A DNA stretch of 40,827 nucleotides, from positions 1 through 40,827 of the forward strand of contig WRBI01000023.1 of assembly GCA_009784625.1 (NCBI GenBank), written 5' to 3'. This document shows, in pieces, positions 23,680-33,665 of this stretch (positions are counted from its first letter, which is position 1; every line of letters starts with the position of its first letter). The notes beneath the pieces are model-generated. The model had not been told where the DNA came from and did not search any database. It saw nothing but the letters and a program-made list of their open reading frames with translations. Source of the stretch: Oscillospiraceae bacterium (GTDB taxonomy: Bacteria > Bacillota > Clostridia > Oscillospirales > Ruminococcaceae). The position numbers and the translations under genes were made by a program.

Positions 23680-26600
23680 TGAACTTTATTCTTGGCCCGG
23701 CCGGGTCGGGCAAGACCGCGCTGCTTCTTGAGCGGCTGGCCGCGGCGGCGGATGGCGGGGCGCGCATCCTCCTCCTTGTGCCCGAGCAGTATTCGTTTGA
23801 AGCCGAGCTTGCGGTTCAGCAGGCGGTCGGACCCCGCCTTGCCCTTGAAGTAGAGGTGCTCAGTTTTACCCGGCTTTGCAACAGCATTTTTCGCGCGCTT
23901 GGCGGGATGAGCGGCCCATCTATTACCCCGGCCGGGCGGTATCTGCTGCTATCCCTCGCGCTGGCCGAGTTGACCGACAAACTGCGCGTCTACAAAAAGA
24001 GCAGCCTGAACCCCGCCTTTTTAGAAACCATATCTGCGGTGATCGCCGAATTCAAAGGCGCGGGAATATCTCCTGACCGGTTGAGCGGGATATCCCGCGA
24101 CTGCCCGCCCGGTGGACTTGGGGATAAATTAGCTGACCTATCTGCTCTTTACAGCGCCTATCAAGCTTTGCTCGAACAAGGCTATACCGACTCGGAGGAC
24201 GATCTAATCCGCGCCATCAATCTTTTGCGAGGCAGTGACTTGTTCGCGGGAAAGCAGATTTTTGTGGATGGGTTTACCACATTTATGGCCGGTGAGTTCG
24301 AGATGTTGTCGTTGCTGATTGCGGGGGCGGGTGGCGTTACCGTTGCTTTTACCGCGGATGAGATGCAGGACAATCAGCAGGGGATGGGGATATTTTCCTC
24401 GGCCAAAGAGGCGATGGCCCGTCTGCGCAGATACGCCAGGCAGGCGGGTGTGCAGGTGGCCAGCCCGGTCAAGCTGCATACACCCTGCCGTTACCACTCC
24501 CCCGCGCTTGCGCATCTGGCGACCAGCTTCTCTTTGCCCAATCCCCCCAAGTTTGGCGAAAACCCGGAGGCGATCCGCCTTTTTCGGGCGGAGGACCCTT
24601 ACCGCGAGATCGAGTGGGTAGCTTCGCAAATTGCTGGGCTGGTACGCGAAGATGGCTGCCGCTACCGCGAGATCGCGCTGGTCGCCCGCGAAACAGAGCC
24701 GTATCTGCGCGCGGTCGAAAGTGTATTTCTGCGCGAGGGAATCCCATTTTTCACCGACGAGCGCCGGGATGTCGAAAACGTTTCGCTGGCCGGGGGTTTG
24801 TTGGCCGCGCTTGAGGCTATACGCTCGGGGCTGGACGGCGAGGCGGTGCTTGCCTACGCAAAAAATCCGCTACCCGGCTTTGACCCAGACGAGATCGCCG
24901 CGCTTGAAGGTTACAGTTACATCTGGTCGGTGCGCGGCAAACTTTGGGAAGAGCAGTGGCAGAACAACCCGCGCGGAATGGTCGGGCCGCACAACGAGCG
25001 GGATCGAGAGGAGTTGATCGCGCTCAACGCGACCAGACAAGCGATAATCGCGCCGCTGGCCGCTTTGCGCGACGGGATGAAAAATACGGATGGCCGCGGC
25101 TTTGCCGGCACCATCTACGCGTTTTTACGGTCAATCAACGCCGCCGAGCATCTGCAAAGCTTCGCGGATGGGCTAAGTCAAGGCGAGCGGGAGACCTTTC
25201 TGGACGAGAGCACCCAACTTTGGGACTGCCTGATGGATATTCTGGATGTGTTTGGTACTGCGCTGGCCACAACCGCTTTGCCAGCCGGGCGTTTTGTCGA
25301 GCTTTTTCGTCTGGCGCTCGGCTCGTCCGAGATCGGACTGCGGCCACAAACGCTGGATCAAGTGCTGGTCGGCAAGGCTGACCGAATCCGCCCGGGGCAG
25401 ATCAAGGCCGCGTTCGTGATCGGCGGGGTAGAGGGGCAATTCCCGCCCGACCCGTCGGTTACCGGCGTCTTTACCGAAGAAGAGCGTCGCCAGATAGCCG
25501 AGCTGGGTGCCGAAATCGGCGGGGACGCGCTTGCGCGCGCGGTGCTTGAGCGGTTTTATTGTTATTATGCATTAACAATACCATCACAACAGCTATTTGT
25601 CAGTTACCCCGCCGCCAAACTGAGTGGCGCGGGGCAGCGCCCTTCTTGGATGATCGCGCGTTTGTGCGAGATATTCCCAAAGATTGAGTTGGAGCCGCCC
25701 GTGCCTTTCGGGGAAATTTACAGCCGCGGCGCGGCGAGAGACCTTCTGGCCGGGATTTATCGGGAAGAAAGCCCGCGAACCGCTGCGCTGATCGCTTTGC
25801 TGGGCGAGGCGGCCGTATTGCGCGGAATGGAAAGGGCTGCGTTCAAAGGTGTGCGCGAGATTGCCGATCCGGCAGTGGCCAAAGCACTTTTCGGCGAGCG
25901 GATGACCCTTTCGCCCTCCCGAATCGAGCGCTATCACCGCTGTGCCTTCAGTTATTTCGCCCGGGATGGGCTTGGACTGCGCCGCCGCGAGCGGGTCGAG
26001 TTTACCCCGCTTGAATCGGGCAGCGTACTCCATCATGTCCTGCAAGTGATGACCCAGCGTCACGGCCGCGCGCTTTTTGATCTGTCAGCTAAAGAACTCA
26101 AGCGCGAAATCGCCGAGATCATCGACAGTTATTTGGCTGACCGGGTGGCCAGGCTGGACGCGCTGCCCAACCGCTTTCACTATCTCTTTTTGAGGTTAAG
26201 TGAGATATTAGTTAAGCTATTACGCCGTTTAGGCGAAGAGTTCAATCAGAGCGAGTATATGCCGGTTGCGTTTGAGCTGCCAATCGGCCTGCATGGAGAT
26301 GTTCGCCCGCTTGAGATGGTCACCGCCGAAGGAAATCGAGTTCGGGTCGAGGGGGTGGTCGATCGGGTGGACGTTATGCAAAAGGGCGAAAATCGCTACT
26401 TGCGGGTGGTCGACTACAAATCGGGCGGAAAGCAGTTCCGGCTGGACGACGTGATCTGCGGCCTGAATTTACAAATGCTGCTTTACCTTTTCACAATCGC
26501 CGAAAAAGGGGAGGGCGCGCTGGCCGGCTGTGTCCCGGCCGGGGTGCTCTACATGCCGGTCGGCACAAAGCCTGTCACTTCCGAGCGGGGGGAAGATGAA

Positions 26601-27005
26601 GAAATGATCGCCGCGCAGTCACAAAAACAGTGGAAGATGAGCGGCCTGCTATTGGACGACGAGGAGAGCCTGCGTGGGATGGAGCGGGAGCTGAAAGGTG
26701 TGTTCATCCCGGCCAAGATGGGGAAAGACGGGCTGGACGCCCGCTCCGCGCTGGCCGGTAAGGCCGAGATGGGGCGGCTTTCCCGCAAGATTCGCGCCTT
26801 GGTCGGTGAGATGGCCGACTGCCTGATGCTTGGCCGTTTGCCCGCAACGCCTTTGCGCTCGGCTGATTTTGATCCTTGCGACTACTGCGAAATGGGTGCG
26901 CTCTGCGGTTTTGAGCCGGGGGATACACACAAAACGGTGGCTAAAATGGATCGCGAAAGCGTGCTTAAAATGTTGGGGGAGGATGACCATGCCGGACTGG
27001 ACTAA
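23679..27005 (+). CDS. addB: AddB, helicase-nuclease subunit B
   Basis: 1108 residues if translation starts at CTG 23679, nine bases after GGGGGG; no ATG is available, and a TTG at 23649 has no site and lies in the repeat. Walker A G-P-A-G-S-G-K-T at about residues 6-13 fits the family's very short N-terminus. C-terminal RecB-type nuclease motif V-V-D-Y-K-S-G near 910, and iron-sulfur cysteines in Y-H-R-C near 755 and C-x2-C-x5-C near 1066-1075. With AddA it unwinds and trims double-strand breaks and recognises Chi. The final 17 bases overlap addA. A CTG start would be rare. Confidence 0.9.
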   Translation: MNFILGPAGSGKTALLLERLAAAADGGARILLLVPEQYSFEAELAVQQAVGPRLALEVEVLSFTRLCNSIFRALGGMSGPSITPAGRYLLLSLALAELTDKLRVYKKSSLNPAFLETISAVIAEFKGAGISPDRLSGISRDCPPGGLGDKLADLSALYSAYQALLEQGYTDSEDDLIRAINLLRGSDLFAGKQIFVDGFTTFMAGEFEMLSLLIAGAGGVTVAFTADEMQDNQQGMGIFSSAKEAMARLRRYARQAGVQVASPVKLHTPCRYHSPALAHLATSFSLPNPPKFGENPEAIRLFRAEDPYREIEWVASQIAGLVREDGCRYREIALVARETEPYLRAVESVFLREGIPFFTDERRDVENVSLAGGLLAALEAIRSGLDGEAVLAYAKNPLPGFDPDEIAALEGYSYIWSVRGKLWEEQWQNNPRGMVGPHNERDREELIALNATRQAIIAPLAALRDGMKNTDGRGFAGTIYAFLRSINAAEHLQSFADGLSQGERETFLDESTQLWDCLMDILDVFGTALATTALPAGRFVELFRLALGSSEIGLRPQTLDQVLVGKADRIRPGQIKAAFVIGGVEGQFPPDPSVTGVFTEEERRQIAELGAEIGGDALARAVLERFYCYYALTIPSQQLFVSYPAAKLSGAGQRPSWMIARLCEIFPKIELEPPVPFGEIYSRGAARDLLAGIYREESPRTAALIALLGEAAVLRGMERAAFKGVREIADPAVAKALFGERMTLSPSRIERYHRCAFSYFARDGLGLRRRERVEFTPLESGSVLHHVLQVMTQRHGRALFDLSAKELKREIAEIIDSYLADRVARLDALPNRFHYLFLRLSEILVKLLRRLGEEFNQSEYMPVAFELPIGLHGDVRPLEMVTAEGNRVRVEGVVDRVDVMQKGENRYLRVVDYKSGGKQFRLDDVICGLNLQMLLYLFTIAEKGEGALAGCVPAGVLYMPVGTKPVTSERGEDEEMIAAQSQKQWKMSGLLLDDEESLRGMERELKGVFIPAKMGKDGLDARSALAGKAEMGRLSRKIRALVGEMADCLMLGRLPATPLRSADFDPCDYCEMGALCGFEPGDTHKTVAKMDRESVLKMLGEDDHAGLD

Positions 27006-30000
27006 GCCGCAGGGAGACGCGATCAAAGCGCGGACCGGGCCGATCCTGGTGAGCGCGGCGGCGGGCAGCGGAAAAACCGCCGTACTGGTCGAGCGGGCTA
27101 TCCGGCTGATCTTGGACGAGAAAAATCCGATTGAAGCCGACCGCCTGCTCATTGTCACTTTTACCAACGCCGCCGCGGCTGAGATGAAAGAGCGGATATC
27201 ACTCCGCCTTTCCGCCCTCGCCCGCGAAAACCCGGAAGACTTGCGCCTCGCGCGGCAGCAGACCCTGCTTTCCGGCGCGATGATCGGCACGATCCACGCA
27301 TTCTGCCTTGACCTGATCCGCCAAAACTTTCAACATCTGCCCATCTCACAGGATTTTTCCCCGTCCGATGAGGGGGAGCTGGAAATCCTCCGGCAAGACT
27401 GCGCCCGCCAGGTAATAGAGAATTTTTACGCGCGGGAGGAAAAAGCCGATTTTCTCGCGCTGGTTGAACTGCTCTCTTCCGGGCGGGATGATGGCCGGCT
27501 GACCGAAACATTGCTCAAGCTGTACGGTTTTGCCCGCTCGCACCCTTTTTACGCCGATTGGCTGAACGAGGCCGAATCGGCCTACCACAACCCGCCGCCG
27601 GTGGATGAAACCTTGTGGGGGCGCGCCCTGCTCGAATATGCGGGCAGGACACTCGATTTTTGCGTTCGCGCAACCGAGGGCGCGCTTGCTTTGGCCGAAA
27701 CAGACTGCGCGGTCGAAAAAGCGTACGCCGGTGCGCTTACGAGAGATTTAAGTGAATATCGCCGCTGTCGAGCCGCCTTGGACAGCGGGGATTGGGACGA
27801 AGCCGTATTTACGGTCGGCGGGATAGAGTTTGCCCGGCTGGGCGCACTGCGGGAAAGCAAAGAGATAGGCGGGCGGGTTAAAGCTGTCCGCGAGCGCTGC
27901 AAAAAACTGGCGGGTGAATTGAGCGCAAAAACCCTGAACGCGACCAGGGCCGATTTTGCCGAAGATATGGCCGACCTTGCGCCCAAGGTAACCGCGTTGT
28001 TTGATCTTTGCCGCGCGTTTGATGTTGCGTTTGCCGAAGCAAAGAAGCGCAAAAAGCGGCTGGATTTCCCCGACCTTGAACACTTTGCGCTGGGTCTGCT
28101 TTTGGAGCCGGACGGCAAAGGTGATTATATACGCAGTCACCGGGCGGTCGAGCTTTCCCACAAATATGGCGCGGTGCTGGTCGACGAGTATCAGGATGTC
28201 AACAAAGTGCAGGACCTGATCTTCGGCAGTGTTTCACAGGGCGAGGCGAACCTCTTTTTAGTCGGGGACGCAAAGCAGAGCATCTACAGCTTTCGGCTGG
28301 CCACCCCGGCCATCTTCCTTGACCGCAAAGAGAACGCATTTGACTACGACTGCGGCCAGACTCCGGCTAAGATTATTTTGGGTGAGAATTTTCGCAGCCG
28401 CGCTGAAGTTACCGGGGCGGTCAACTACCTGTTCTCCATGCTTATGAGCAGAGAGATGGGTGAGATCGACTACGGCGGCGAGGAGCGGCTGGTCTGCGGG
28501 GCGAAAGAGTATCCGCCCCATCCGAACGCGGCCGCCGAGTTCCTGCTCTTGGACGCGGGCGACCGGGAGGAGGATGAAGACGCGGTGCAGATCGAAGCCG
28601 CCGCCATCGCCGCCCGAATTACCCGCATGATTGGCGACCGGTTCCAAGTCACCGACAAGGAAGCCAAAACCCTGCGCCCGGCAAAAGCCGGTGACTTTTG
28701 CATCCTTATGCGCTCACCAAAAGGCCGTCAGGAAGTTTACGTCAAAGCACTCGAAGCGGCCGGCTTGCCGGTCTGGGCACAGAGCACATCCGGTTTTTTG
28801 GCTTTGCGGGAGGTCGCTATGGTTGTCTCTTTGCTTGAGGCGATGGACAGCCCGCTGCGGGATATTTCGCTGGCTGCGGCGCTGGCCTCCCCGCTTTTTG
28901 GTTTCTCGGATACCGACCTGGCCGCCATCCGGCTGTGCGGGCGGAAAATCCCGTTTTACCGCGCCCTGCTTGCCGCAAGCGAAGGAGAAAGCGAGCTGGC
29001 CGGGCGCTGCCGGGAATTCCTTGCGCTTTTTAACCGGCTGCGCAAGCGGGCGGCGGCTCTGCCGGCTGATCGGCTGATTATGGAAATCTATTCACTGACC
29101 GGTGCGCTGGCCATTGTCAAAGCAATGCCGCTGGGGGATTGCCGACCGGCCAGTCTGCTGTTGCTCTGTGAGTACGCGGCTGACTACCATAAAATGGGTT
29201 ACAAGGGGCTTTCAGGTTTTGTCGGGTTTATCACCCGCCTTAAAGAGCGGGGAGGCGACCTTGCCCCCGCCGCCCTGGCCGGAGAGGGCAGCGGGGCGGT
29301 TCGGATCATGTCGGTTCACCGCTCAAAGGGGCTGGAGTTCCCGGTTGTTTTTCTGGCGGACACGGCCAAGGGATTCAACCTGACCGACCTTCACCAGAGC
29401 ACCCAACTGCACTCAACATATGGGTTCGCATGTCTGCGTCGGGATGCCCAAACATTTGCGCAATACCCGACCATCCCGATTCAGGCCATCCGAATAGAGG
29501 CACGGCGCTCAATTTTGAGCGAGGAATTAAGGGTCCTCTATGTGGCGCTCACCCGCGCGCGGGAAAAACTGATTGTCACCGCCTGCCCCAATGGCAACCT
29601 CGCCAAAAAGCTTGAGGGCCTGGCCGGTGAGCTGGCCGGCGGAAAGCTCAGCCCCCGCGGGGTGGAGGAGGCCAAATGCCCGGCCGATTGGCTGATGATG
29701 GCGCTGCTTCGCCACCCGGACGGCGGGGCGTTGCGCGAGCTGGCCGACTGCGGCGAGATCGAACGAGTTGATGATCCGATATCTTGGAAAGTCGAAATCG
29801 CAAAGCCCGAGCCGAAAGCACAGGCGCAGGATAAACCATCCGCTATTGCGCGGACAGCCACCCCCGACCCGGATTTGCTGGCAACCTTGCAAAGCCGCGT
29901 TGACTGGCGGTACCCGTTTGAGAATCAGACACGTATCCCGGCCAAACTGGCGGTCTCGGCGCTGGGCGAAGGGAAAGACGCGGGGCTTTACCACTTCCGG

Positions 30001-30549
30001 ACGCGGCCAAGGTTTATGGGGGAACAAACCCTCACTCCCGCCGAGCGCGGGAACGCCATGCACAAGTTCATGCAGTTTTCAGACTACAATCAAGCCAGAG
30101 ATAACATCGAAGCCGAAGCCGCGCGAATGGCTGAGCTTGGATTCCTTTCAAAAACCGAAGCGGACAGCCTTGACTTAATCCGTTTGCATAACTTTTTCCA
30201 TAGCGCACTGGGCAGGAGAATCTTTGCCGCCCGAGCCTTGATGCGGGAACTGCGGTTTCTGGGCCAATGCGGGCAGGACTTGCTGGGTGCGCATTTAGAG
30301 GGGATGGACGGGGAAAGCAAAGTCGCGCTGCAAGGCGTTGCCGACTGTGTTTTTATCGAAGAAGACGGCGCGGTCATCCTGGATTACAAAACCGATCGGG
30401 TGCAGAGCGGTGAAGTGCTGGTTGCGCGGTACAGCCTGCAACTTAAACTTTACCGCGAAATTCTCGGCCGCGCGCTGCCGGTTCCGGTTAAAGAATGCCT
30501 CATCTATTCGTTTGCGCTGGGGAAGGAATTGGCGGTCGCCTTACCGTAA
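26989..30549 (+). CDS. addA: AddA, helicase-nuclease subunit A
   Basis: 1186 residues; ATG 26989, with GGGGGAGGA upstream, overlapping addB by 17 bases. UvrD-type superfamily 1 helicase: Walker A A-A-A-G-S-G-K-T at about 22-29, T-F-T-N-A-A-A-A-E-M near 60, V-D-E-Y-Q-D-V near 400 (Walker B) and V-H-R-S-K-G-L-E near 775. A C-terminal nuclease motif L-D-Y-K-T-D-R lies near 1130. AddA provides the 3'-5' helicase and one nuclease active site, and pairs with AddB for recombinational repair. Length is normal. Confidence 0.95.
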   Translation: MPDWTKPQGDAIKARTGPILVSAAAGSGKTAVLVERAIRLILDEKNPIEADRLLIVTFTNAAAAEMKERISLRLSALARENPEDLRLARQQTLLSGAMIGTIHAFCLDLIRQNFQHLPISQDFSPSDEGELEILRQDCARQVIENFYAREEKADFLALVELLSSGRDDGRLTETLLKLYGFARSHPFYADWLNEAESAYHNPPPVDETLWGRALLEYAGRTLDFCVRATEGALALAETDCAVEKAYAGALTRDLSEYRRCRAALDSGDWDEAVFTVGGIEFARLGALRESKEIGGRVKAVRERCKKLAGELSAKTLNATRADFAEDMADLAPKVTALFDLCRAFDVAFAEAKKRKKRLDFPDLEHFALGLLLEPDGKGDYIRSHRAVELSHKYGAVLVDEYQDVNKVQDLIFGSVSQGEANLFLVGDAKQSIYSFRLATPAIFLDRKENAFDYDCGQTPAKIILGENFRSRAEVTGAVNYLFSMLMSREMGEIDYGGEERLVCGAKEYPPHPNAAAEFLLLDAGDREEDEDAVQIEAAAIAARITRMIGDRFQVTDKEAKTLRPAKAGDFCILMRSPKGRQEVYVKALEAAGLPVWAQSTSGFLALREVAMVVSLLEAMDSPLRDISLAAALASPLFGFSDTDLAAIRLCGRKIPFYRALLAASEGESELAGRCREFLALFNRLRKRAAALPADRLIMEIYSLTGALAIVKAMPLGDCRPASLLLLCEYAADYHKMGYKGLSGFVGFITRLKERGGDLAPAALAGEGSGAVRIMSVHRSKGLEFPVVFLADTAKGFNLTDLHQSTQLHSTYGFACLRRDAQTFAQYPTIPIQAIRIEARRSILSEELRVLYVALTRAREKLIVTACPNGNLAKKLEGLAGELAGGKLSPRGVEEAKCPADWLMMALLRHPDGGALRELADCGEIERVDDPISWKVEIAKPEPKAQAQDKPSAIARTATPDPDLLATLQSRVDWRYPFENQTRIPAKLAVSALGEGKDAGLYHFRTRPRFMGEQTLTPAERGNAMHKFMQFSDYNQARDNIEAEAARMAELGFLSKTEADSLDLIRLHNFFHSALGRRIFAARALMRELRFLGQCGQDLLGAHLEGMDGESKVALQGVADCVFIEEDGAVILDYKTDRVQSGEVLVARYSLQLKLYREILGRALPVPVKECLIYSFALGKELAVALP

Positions 30550-30584
30550 AACCCCAAAGACAGAGATATTGCGGCAGTTCTTGC

Positions 30585-30613
30585 TTTACAAACGCCCGGC
30601 TTTGTACTATACT
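30585..30613 (+). promoter_or_regulatory. sigma-A-type promoter upstream of clpE
   Basis: TTTACA (30585-30590), 17 bases, TATACT (30608-30613). It would give an untranslated leader of about 180 bases. A second -10-like TATAAT lies at 30706-30711 without a good -35. No CtsR-type GGTCAAA repeat was seen. Confidence 0.5.
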
Positions 30614-30798
30614 GATAAAGCGATAAACAAGCGAAAGTCGGGCAAAAATCGCCCCGCGGCGCAGGTTGCGCTATGTGTAGTCACATACAGTTCACATGTA
30701 AAGTGTATAATAGAGTGTAAGACATGATATATGAGAAGTTGAGAATCAGGGCGGGAAATACGTGCGGTTCTTGATTCCACCACGAGGTAGGGCAATTT

Positions 30799-33081
30799 AT
30801 GAATATGATGTGTTCGAAATGTAAGATCAGAATCGCGGCCATCTTTTTGGCGCATATGGAAAACGGCGAGATGCAAAACAAAGGGCTTTGCCTTAAGTGC
30901 GCCAAAGAGCTGAATATCCCCCAGGTGCGCGAGGTTATGGATAAAATGGGCATTTCTGATGAGGACATCGAGACGATGAGCGCTCAGATGCAAGAATTTT
31001 TGGACAGCGAGGGGAACCTGGACGGCGACTTTGAGGTGGGCGGCGCCCAGTCACTGCCGCTTATCCAAAACCTGTTCGGCTCGGATATGAAAGACGAGAA
31101 GGAAAAAGGCATTGTCCCGCAGCAGCCGCCTCAGCAAAAATCGCGGGAAGAAACCAAAAAGCGCGAACGCTCACGCAAGCGCAAGTTCCTCGACAATTTT
31201 TGTGAGAACTTGACCGAAAAGGCCAAGGACGGAAAAATCGACAACATCATCGGCCGGGATAAAGAAATCTACCGGGTGATTCAAATTCTCAACCGCAGAA
31301 GCAAGAACAACCCCTGTCTGATTGGCGAGCCGGGGGTGGGCAAAACGGCCATCGCCGAGGGAATCGCCCAGCGGCTGGCTGACGGCAAAGCGCCCGCCCG
31401 TTTGGCCGACAAAGAACTGTACCTGCTGGATCTGACCGCGCTGATCGCGGGTACACAGTTCCGCGGGCAGTTCGAGAGCCGGGTCAAAGGGCTGGTCAGC
31501 GAGATCAAAGAAGCCGGCAACGTCATCCTGTTCATTGACGAAGTGCACAACATTGTGGGTGCGGGCGACTCTGAGGGCACCATGAACACCGCCAACATCT
31601 TAAAGCCCGCACTCAGCCGAGGCGAAATTCAGGTGATCGGCGCGACCACGTTTAACGAATACCGCAAACACATCGAAAAGGACGCAGCCCTTGAACGCCG
31701 GTTTCAGCCGGTCAAGGTGATGGAGCCCTCTATTTCCGATTCAGTTGAGGTGCTCAAAGGGGTCAAGCGATATTACGAGACCTATCACCGAGTGCGTGTG
31801 CCGGATGAGATTGTCAAGGGTACGGTTGTGTTGGGTGAGCGGTATATCACCGACCGGTTTTTGCCGGATAAAGCGATCGACCTGCTGGACGAAGCCTGTT
31901 CCTGCGCGTCCCTTGCCAGCCAGGAGCTGGCCGAATACGACGCGCTGAACGGCGAGCTGAAAAATATAGTCGACGAGCTGGACGAAGCGGGGAGCGGCCG
32001 GGAAGTTCCGGACTATGAGCGGATGGCCTATCTGCGTTCCGAGCGGATTCGGGTGACCGACCGGCTCAAGAAGATTGAACCGGCCGCGCTCTCTATAGAA
32101 GTGACTTCGGACGACCTTGCCAAAGTGCTTGAACTCTGGACCGGGATACCGGCCAGCAAAATTCGCGAATCCGAACTGCGCAAGGTTGCCGGGCTGGAAA
32201 AAGCGCTCAAAGGCAAAGTGATCGGCCAGGACGAAGCGGTCGAGCTGGTCGCGGCCGCGGTCAAGCGCTCGCGGGTGCAGATCAGCGGGCGTCGGCGCCC
32301 GGCGTCTTTCATCTTTGTCGGGCCGACCGGGGTGGGAAAAACCGAGCTGGTCAAAGCGCTGAGCGCCGAGCTGTTCGACGCGGCCGACCCGCTCATCCGC
32401 TTGGATATGAGCGAGTTTATGGAAAAACACAGCGTCTCGCGGATCATCGGCTCGCCCCCCGGCTATGTGGGTTACGACGAGGCCGGCCAGCTGACCGAAA
32501 AAGTCCGCCGCCGCCCTTACAGCGTGGTGCTTTTTGACGAGATCGAAAAGGCGCACCCGGATGTGATGAATATCTTGCTGCAAATTTTAGATGAGGGCAA
32601 GATTACCGATGCGCAAGGGCGTGCGGTCAACTTTGAAAACACGGTCATTGTGATGACTTCAAACGCGGGCAGCAACATCGGCAACAACGCGTTAGGCTTC
32701 AACGCCCAAGCCGAAACCGCCGCCAAGGACAAAGCAAAAAAAGCGCTCAGCGAGTTTTTGCGCCCCGAGTTCATCGGCCGGGTGGATGAAGTGGTCGCGT
32801 TCAGGGCGCTTGACAAAGACGACTACAACCGAATCGCCGCCCTCATGCTTGAAGAACTGCGCGAGCCGCTCCGGGAAAAAGACATCGTGTTCAGCTTTGA
32901 GGAACCGGCGCTCAACCTGATCACAAGCAAGGCGTTCGGGAAGAAGAGCGGGGCGCGTGATTTGCGCCGGGTGATTCGCAAAGAAGTCGAGGATGTCATC
33001 TGTAACCGCCTGATTGACAGCCCCGAACCGCCAGATCAGATCAAGCTGGTGGTTGAAGACGAGCGGCTGATATTGCACTAA
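30799..33081 (+). CDS. clpE: ClpE-type AAA+ chaperone
   Basis: 760 residues; ATG 30799, with GAGGTAGGG upstream. The N-terminal zinc finger C5-x2-C8-x22-C31-x2-C34 is diagnostic of ClpE, which lacks the usual Clp N-domain. Two AAA+ modules follow: Walker A G-E-P-G-V-G-K-T near 176 with L-F-I-D-E-V-H-N, and G-P-T-G-V-G-K-T near 508 with L-F-D-E-I-E-K-A-H. A short coiled region lies between, near 385-430. ClpE unfolds proteins for ClpP and is heat- and stress-induced, usually by CtsR, but no CtsR box is seen. B. subtilis ClpE is about 700 residues. Confidence 0.88.
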   Translation: MNMMCSKCKIRIAAIFLAHMENGEMQNKGLCLKCAKELNIPQVREVMDKMGISDEDIETMSAQMQEFLDSEGNLDGDFEVGGAQSLPLIQNLFGSDMKDEKEKGIVPQQPPQQKSREETKKRERSRKRKFLDNFCENLTEKAKDGKIDNIIGRDKEIYRVIQILNRRSKNNPCLIGEPGVGKTAIAEGIAQRLADGKAPARLADKELYLLDLTALIAGTQFRGQFESRVKGLVSEIKEAGNVILFIDEVHNIVGAGDSEGTMNTANILKPALSRGEIQVIGATTFNEYRKHIEKDAALERRFQPVKVMEPSISDSVEVLKGVKRYYETYHRVRVPDEIVKGTVVLGERYITDRFLPDKAIDLLDEACSCASLASQELAEYDALNGELKNIVDELDEAGSGREVPDYERMAYLRSERIRVTDRLKKIEPAALSIEVTSDDLAKVLELWTGIPASKIRESELRKVAGLEKALKGKVIGQDEAVELVAAAVKRSRVQISGRRRPASFIFVGPTGVGKTELVKALSAELFDAADPLIRLDMSEFMEKHSVSRIIGSPPGYVGYDEAGQLTEKVRRRPYSVVLFDEIEKAHPDVMNILLQILDEGKITDAQGRAVNFENTVIVMTSNAGSNIGNNALGFNAQAETAAKDKAKKALSEFLRPEFIGRVDEVVAFRALDKDDYNRIAALMLEELREPLREKDIVFSFEEPALNLITSKAFGKKSGARDLRRVIRKEVEDVICNRLIDSPEPPDQIKLVVEDERLILH

Positions 33082-33092
33082 CAAAAGCTTGA

Positions 33093-33121
33093 GGCCCGCC
33101 CGGCAACGCCGGGCGGGCCTT
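33093..33121 (+). terminator. hairpin after clpE
   Basis: GGCCCGCCCGGC (33093-33104) and GCCGGGCGGGCC (33108-33119) pair perfectly around AAC. The T-tract is only two T, so this may be a weak terminator or an RNA-stability element. Confidence 0.6.
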
Positions 33122-33143
33122 GTGAATGCAGGAGTGATTGAAT

Positions 33144-33665
33144 ATGCAAAAAATCGTGATCGTCATCAACGGGCAGGGGGGGGTCGGAAAAGACGCCATC
33201 TGTGAAATTGTCGCCCGCCGCTACAGGGCGGAGAATGTTTCTTCCATCGATCCGATCAAGGCGATCGCCCGCCAGCATGGATGGCAGGGCGAGAAAGACC
33301 CGAAAGCAAGAAAATTTTTGGCCGACTTGAAACAGGCGTTCATCGCGTACAACGATCTGCCGGGCAGGTATCTCGCGGACAAGTATGCCGCTTTTGTCGC
33401 AAATCCCGCCGGGCAAATCCTGTTTGTGCACATCCGCGAGGCTGACCAGATCGACGCGTTTAAGCGCTCGGTCAGTGAAAAGTGCGTCACCCTGCTGGTA
33501 AAAGGCAAAAACAGCGAAACCTTCGGCAACGCCGCCGACGATGCGGCCGGGGATTACACTTACGATTACTGTTACCCAAACACCGGCCGGCTGGAGGATT
33601 TGGAGGCGGATGCCCTGCGTTTTTTCGGCGAATTGTTAGAAAGGGAGAAGATCAATGAATATTAG
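33144..33665 (+). CDS. P-loop kinase-like protein
   Basis: 173 residues; ATG 33144, with AGGAGTGATT upstream. The first strand and P-loop read I-V-I-V-I-N-G-Q-G-G-V-G-K-D at about residues 4-17, like deoxynucleoside monophosphate kinases and dephospho-CoA kinase. Next to it are I-D-P-I-K-A-I-A at about 36 and H-I-R-E-A-D-Q-I near 92, the region where a nucleotide kinase has its second substrate site. The substrate is not identifiable. It overlaps the acetyltransferase gene by 11 bases, so the two form an operon. Confidence 0.7.
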   Translation: MQKIVIVINGQGGVGKDAICEIVARRYRAENVSSIDPIKAIARQHGWQGEKDPKARKFLADLKQAFIAYNDLPGRYLADKYAAFVANPAGQILFVHIREADQIDAFKRSVSEKCVTLLVKGKNSETFGNAADDAAGDYTYDYCYPNTGRLEDLEADALRFFGELLEREKINEY

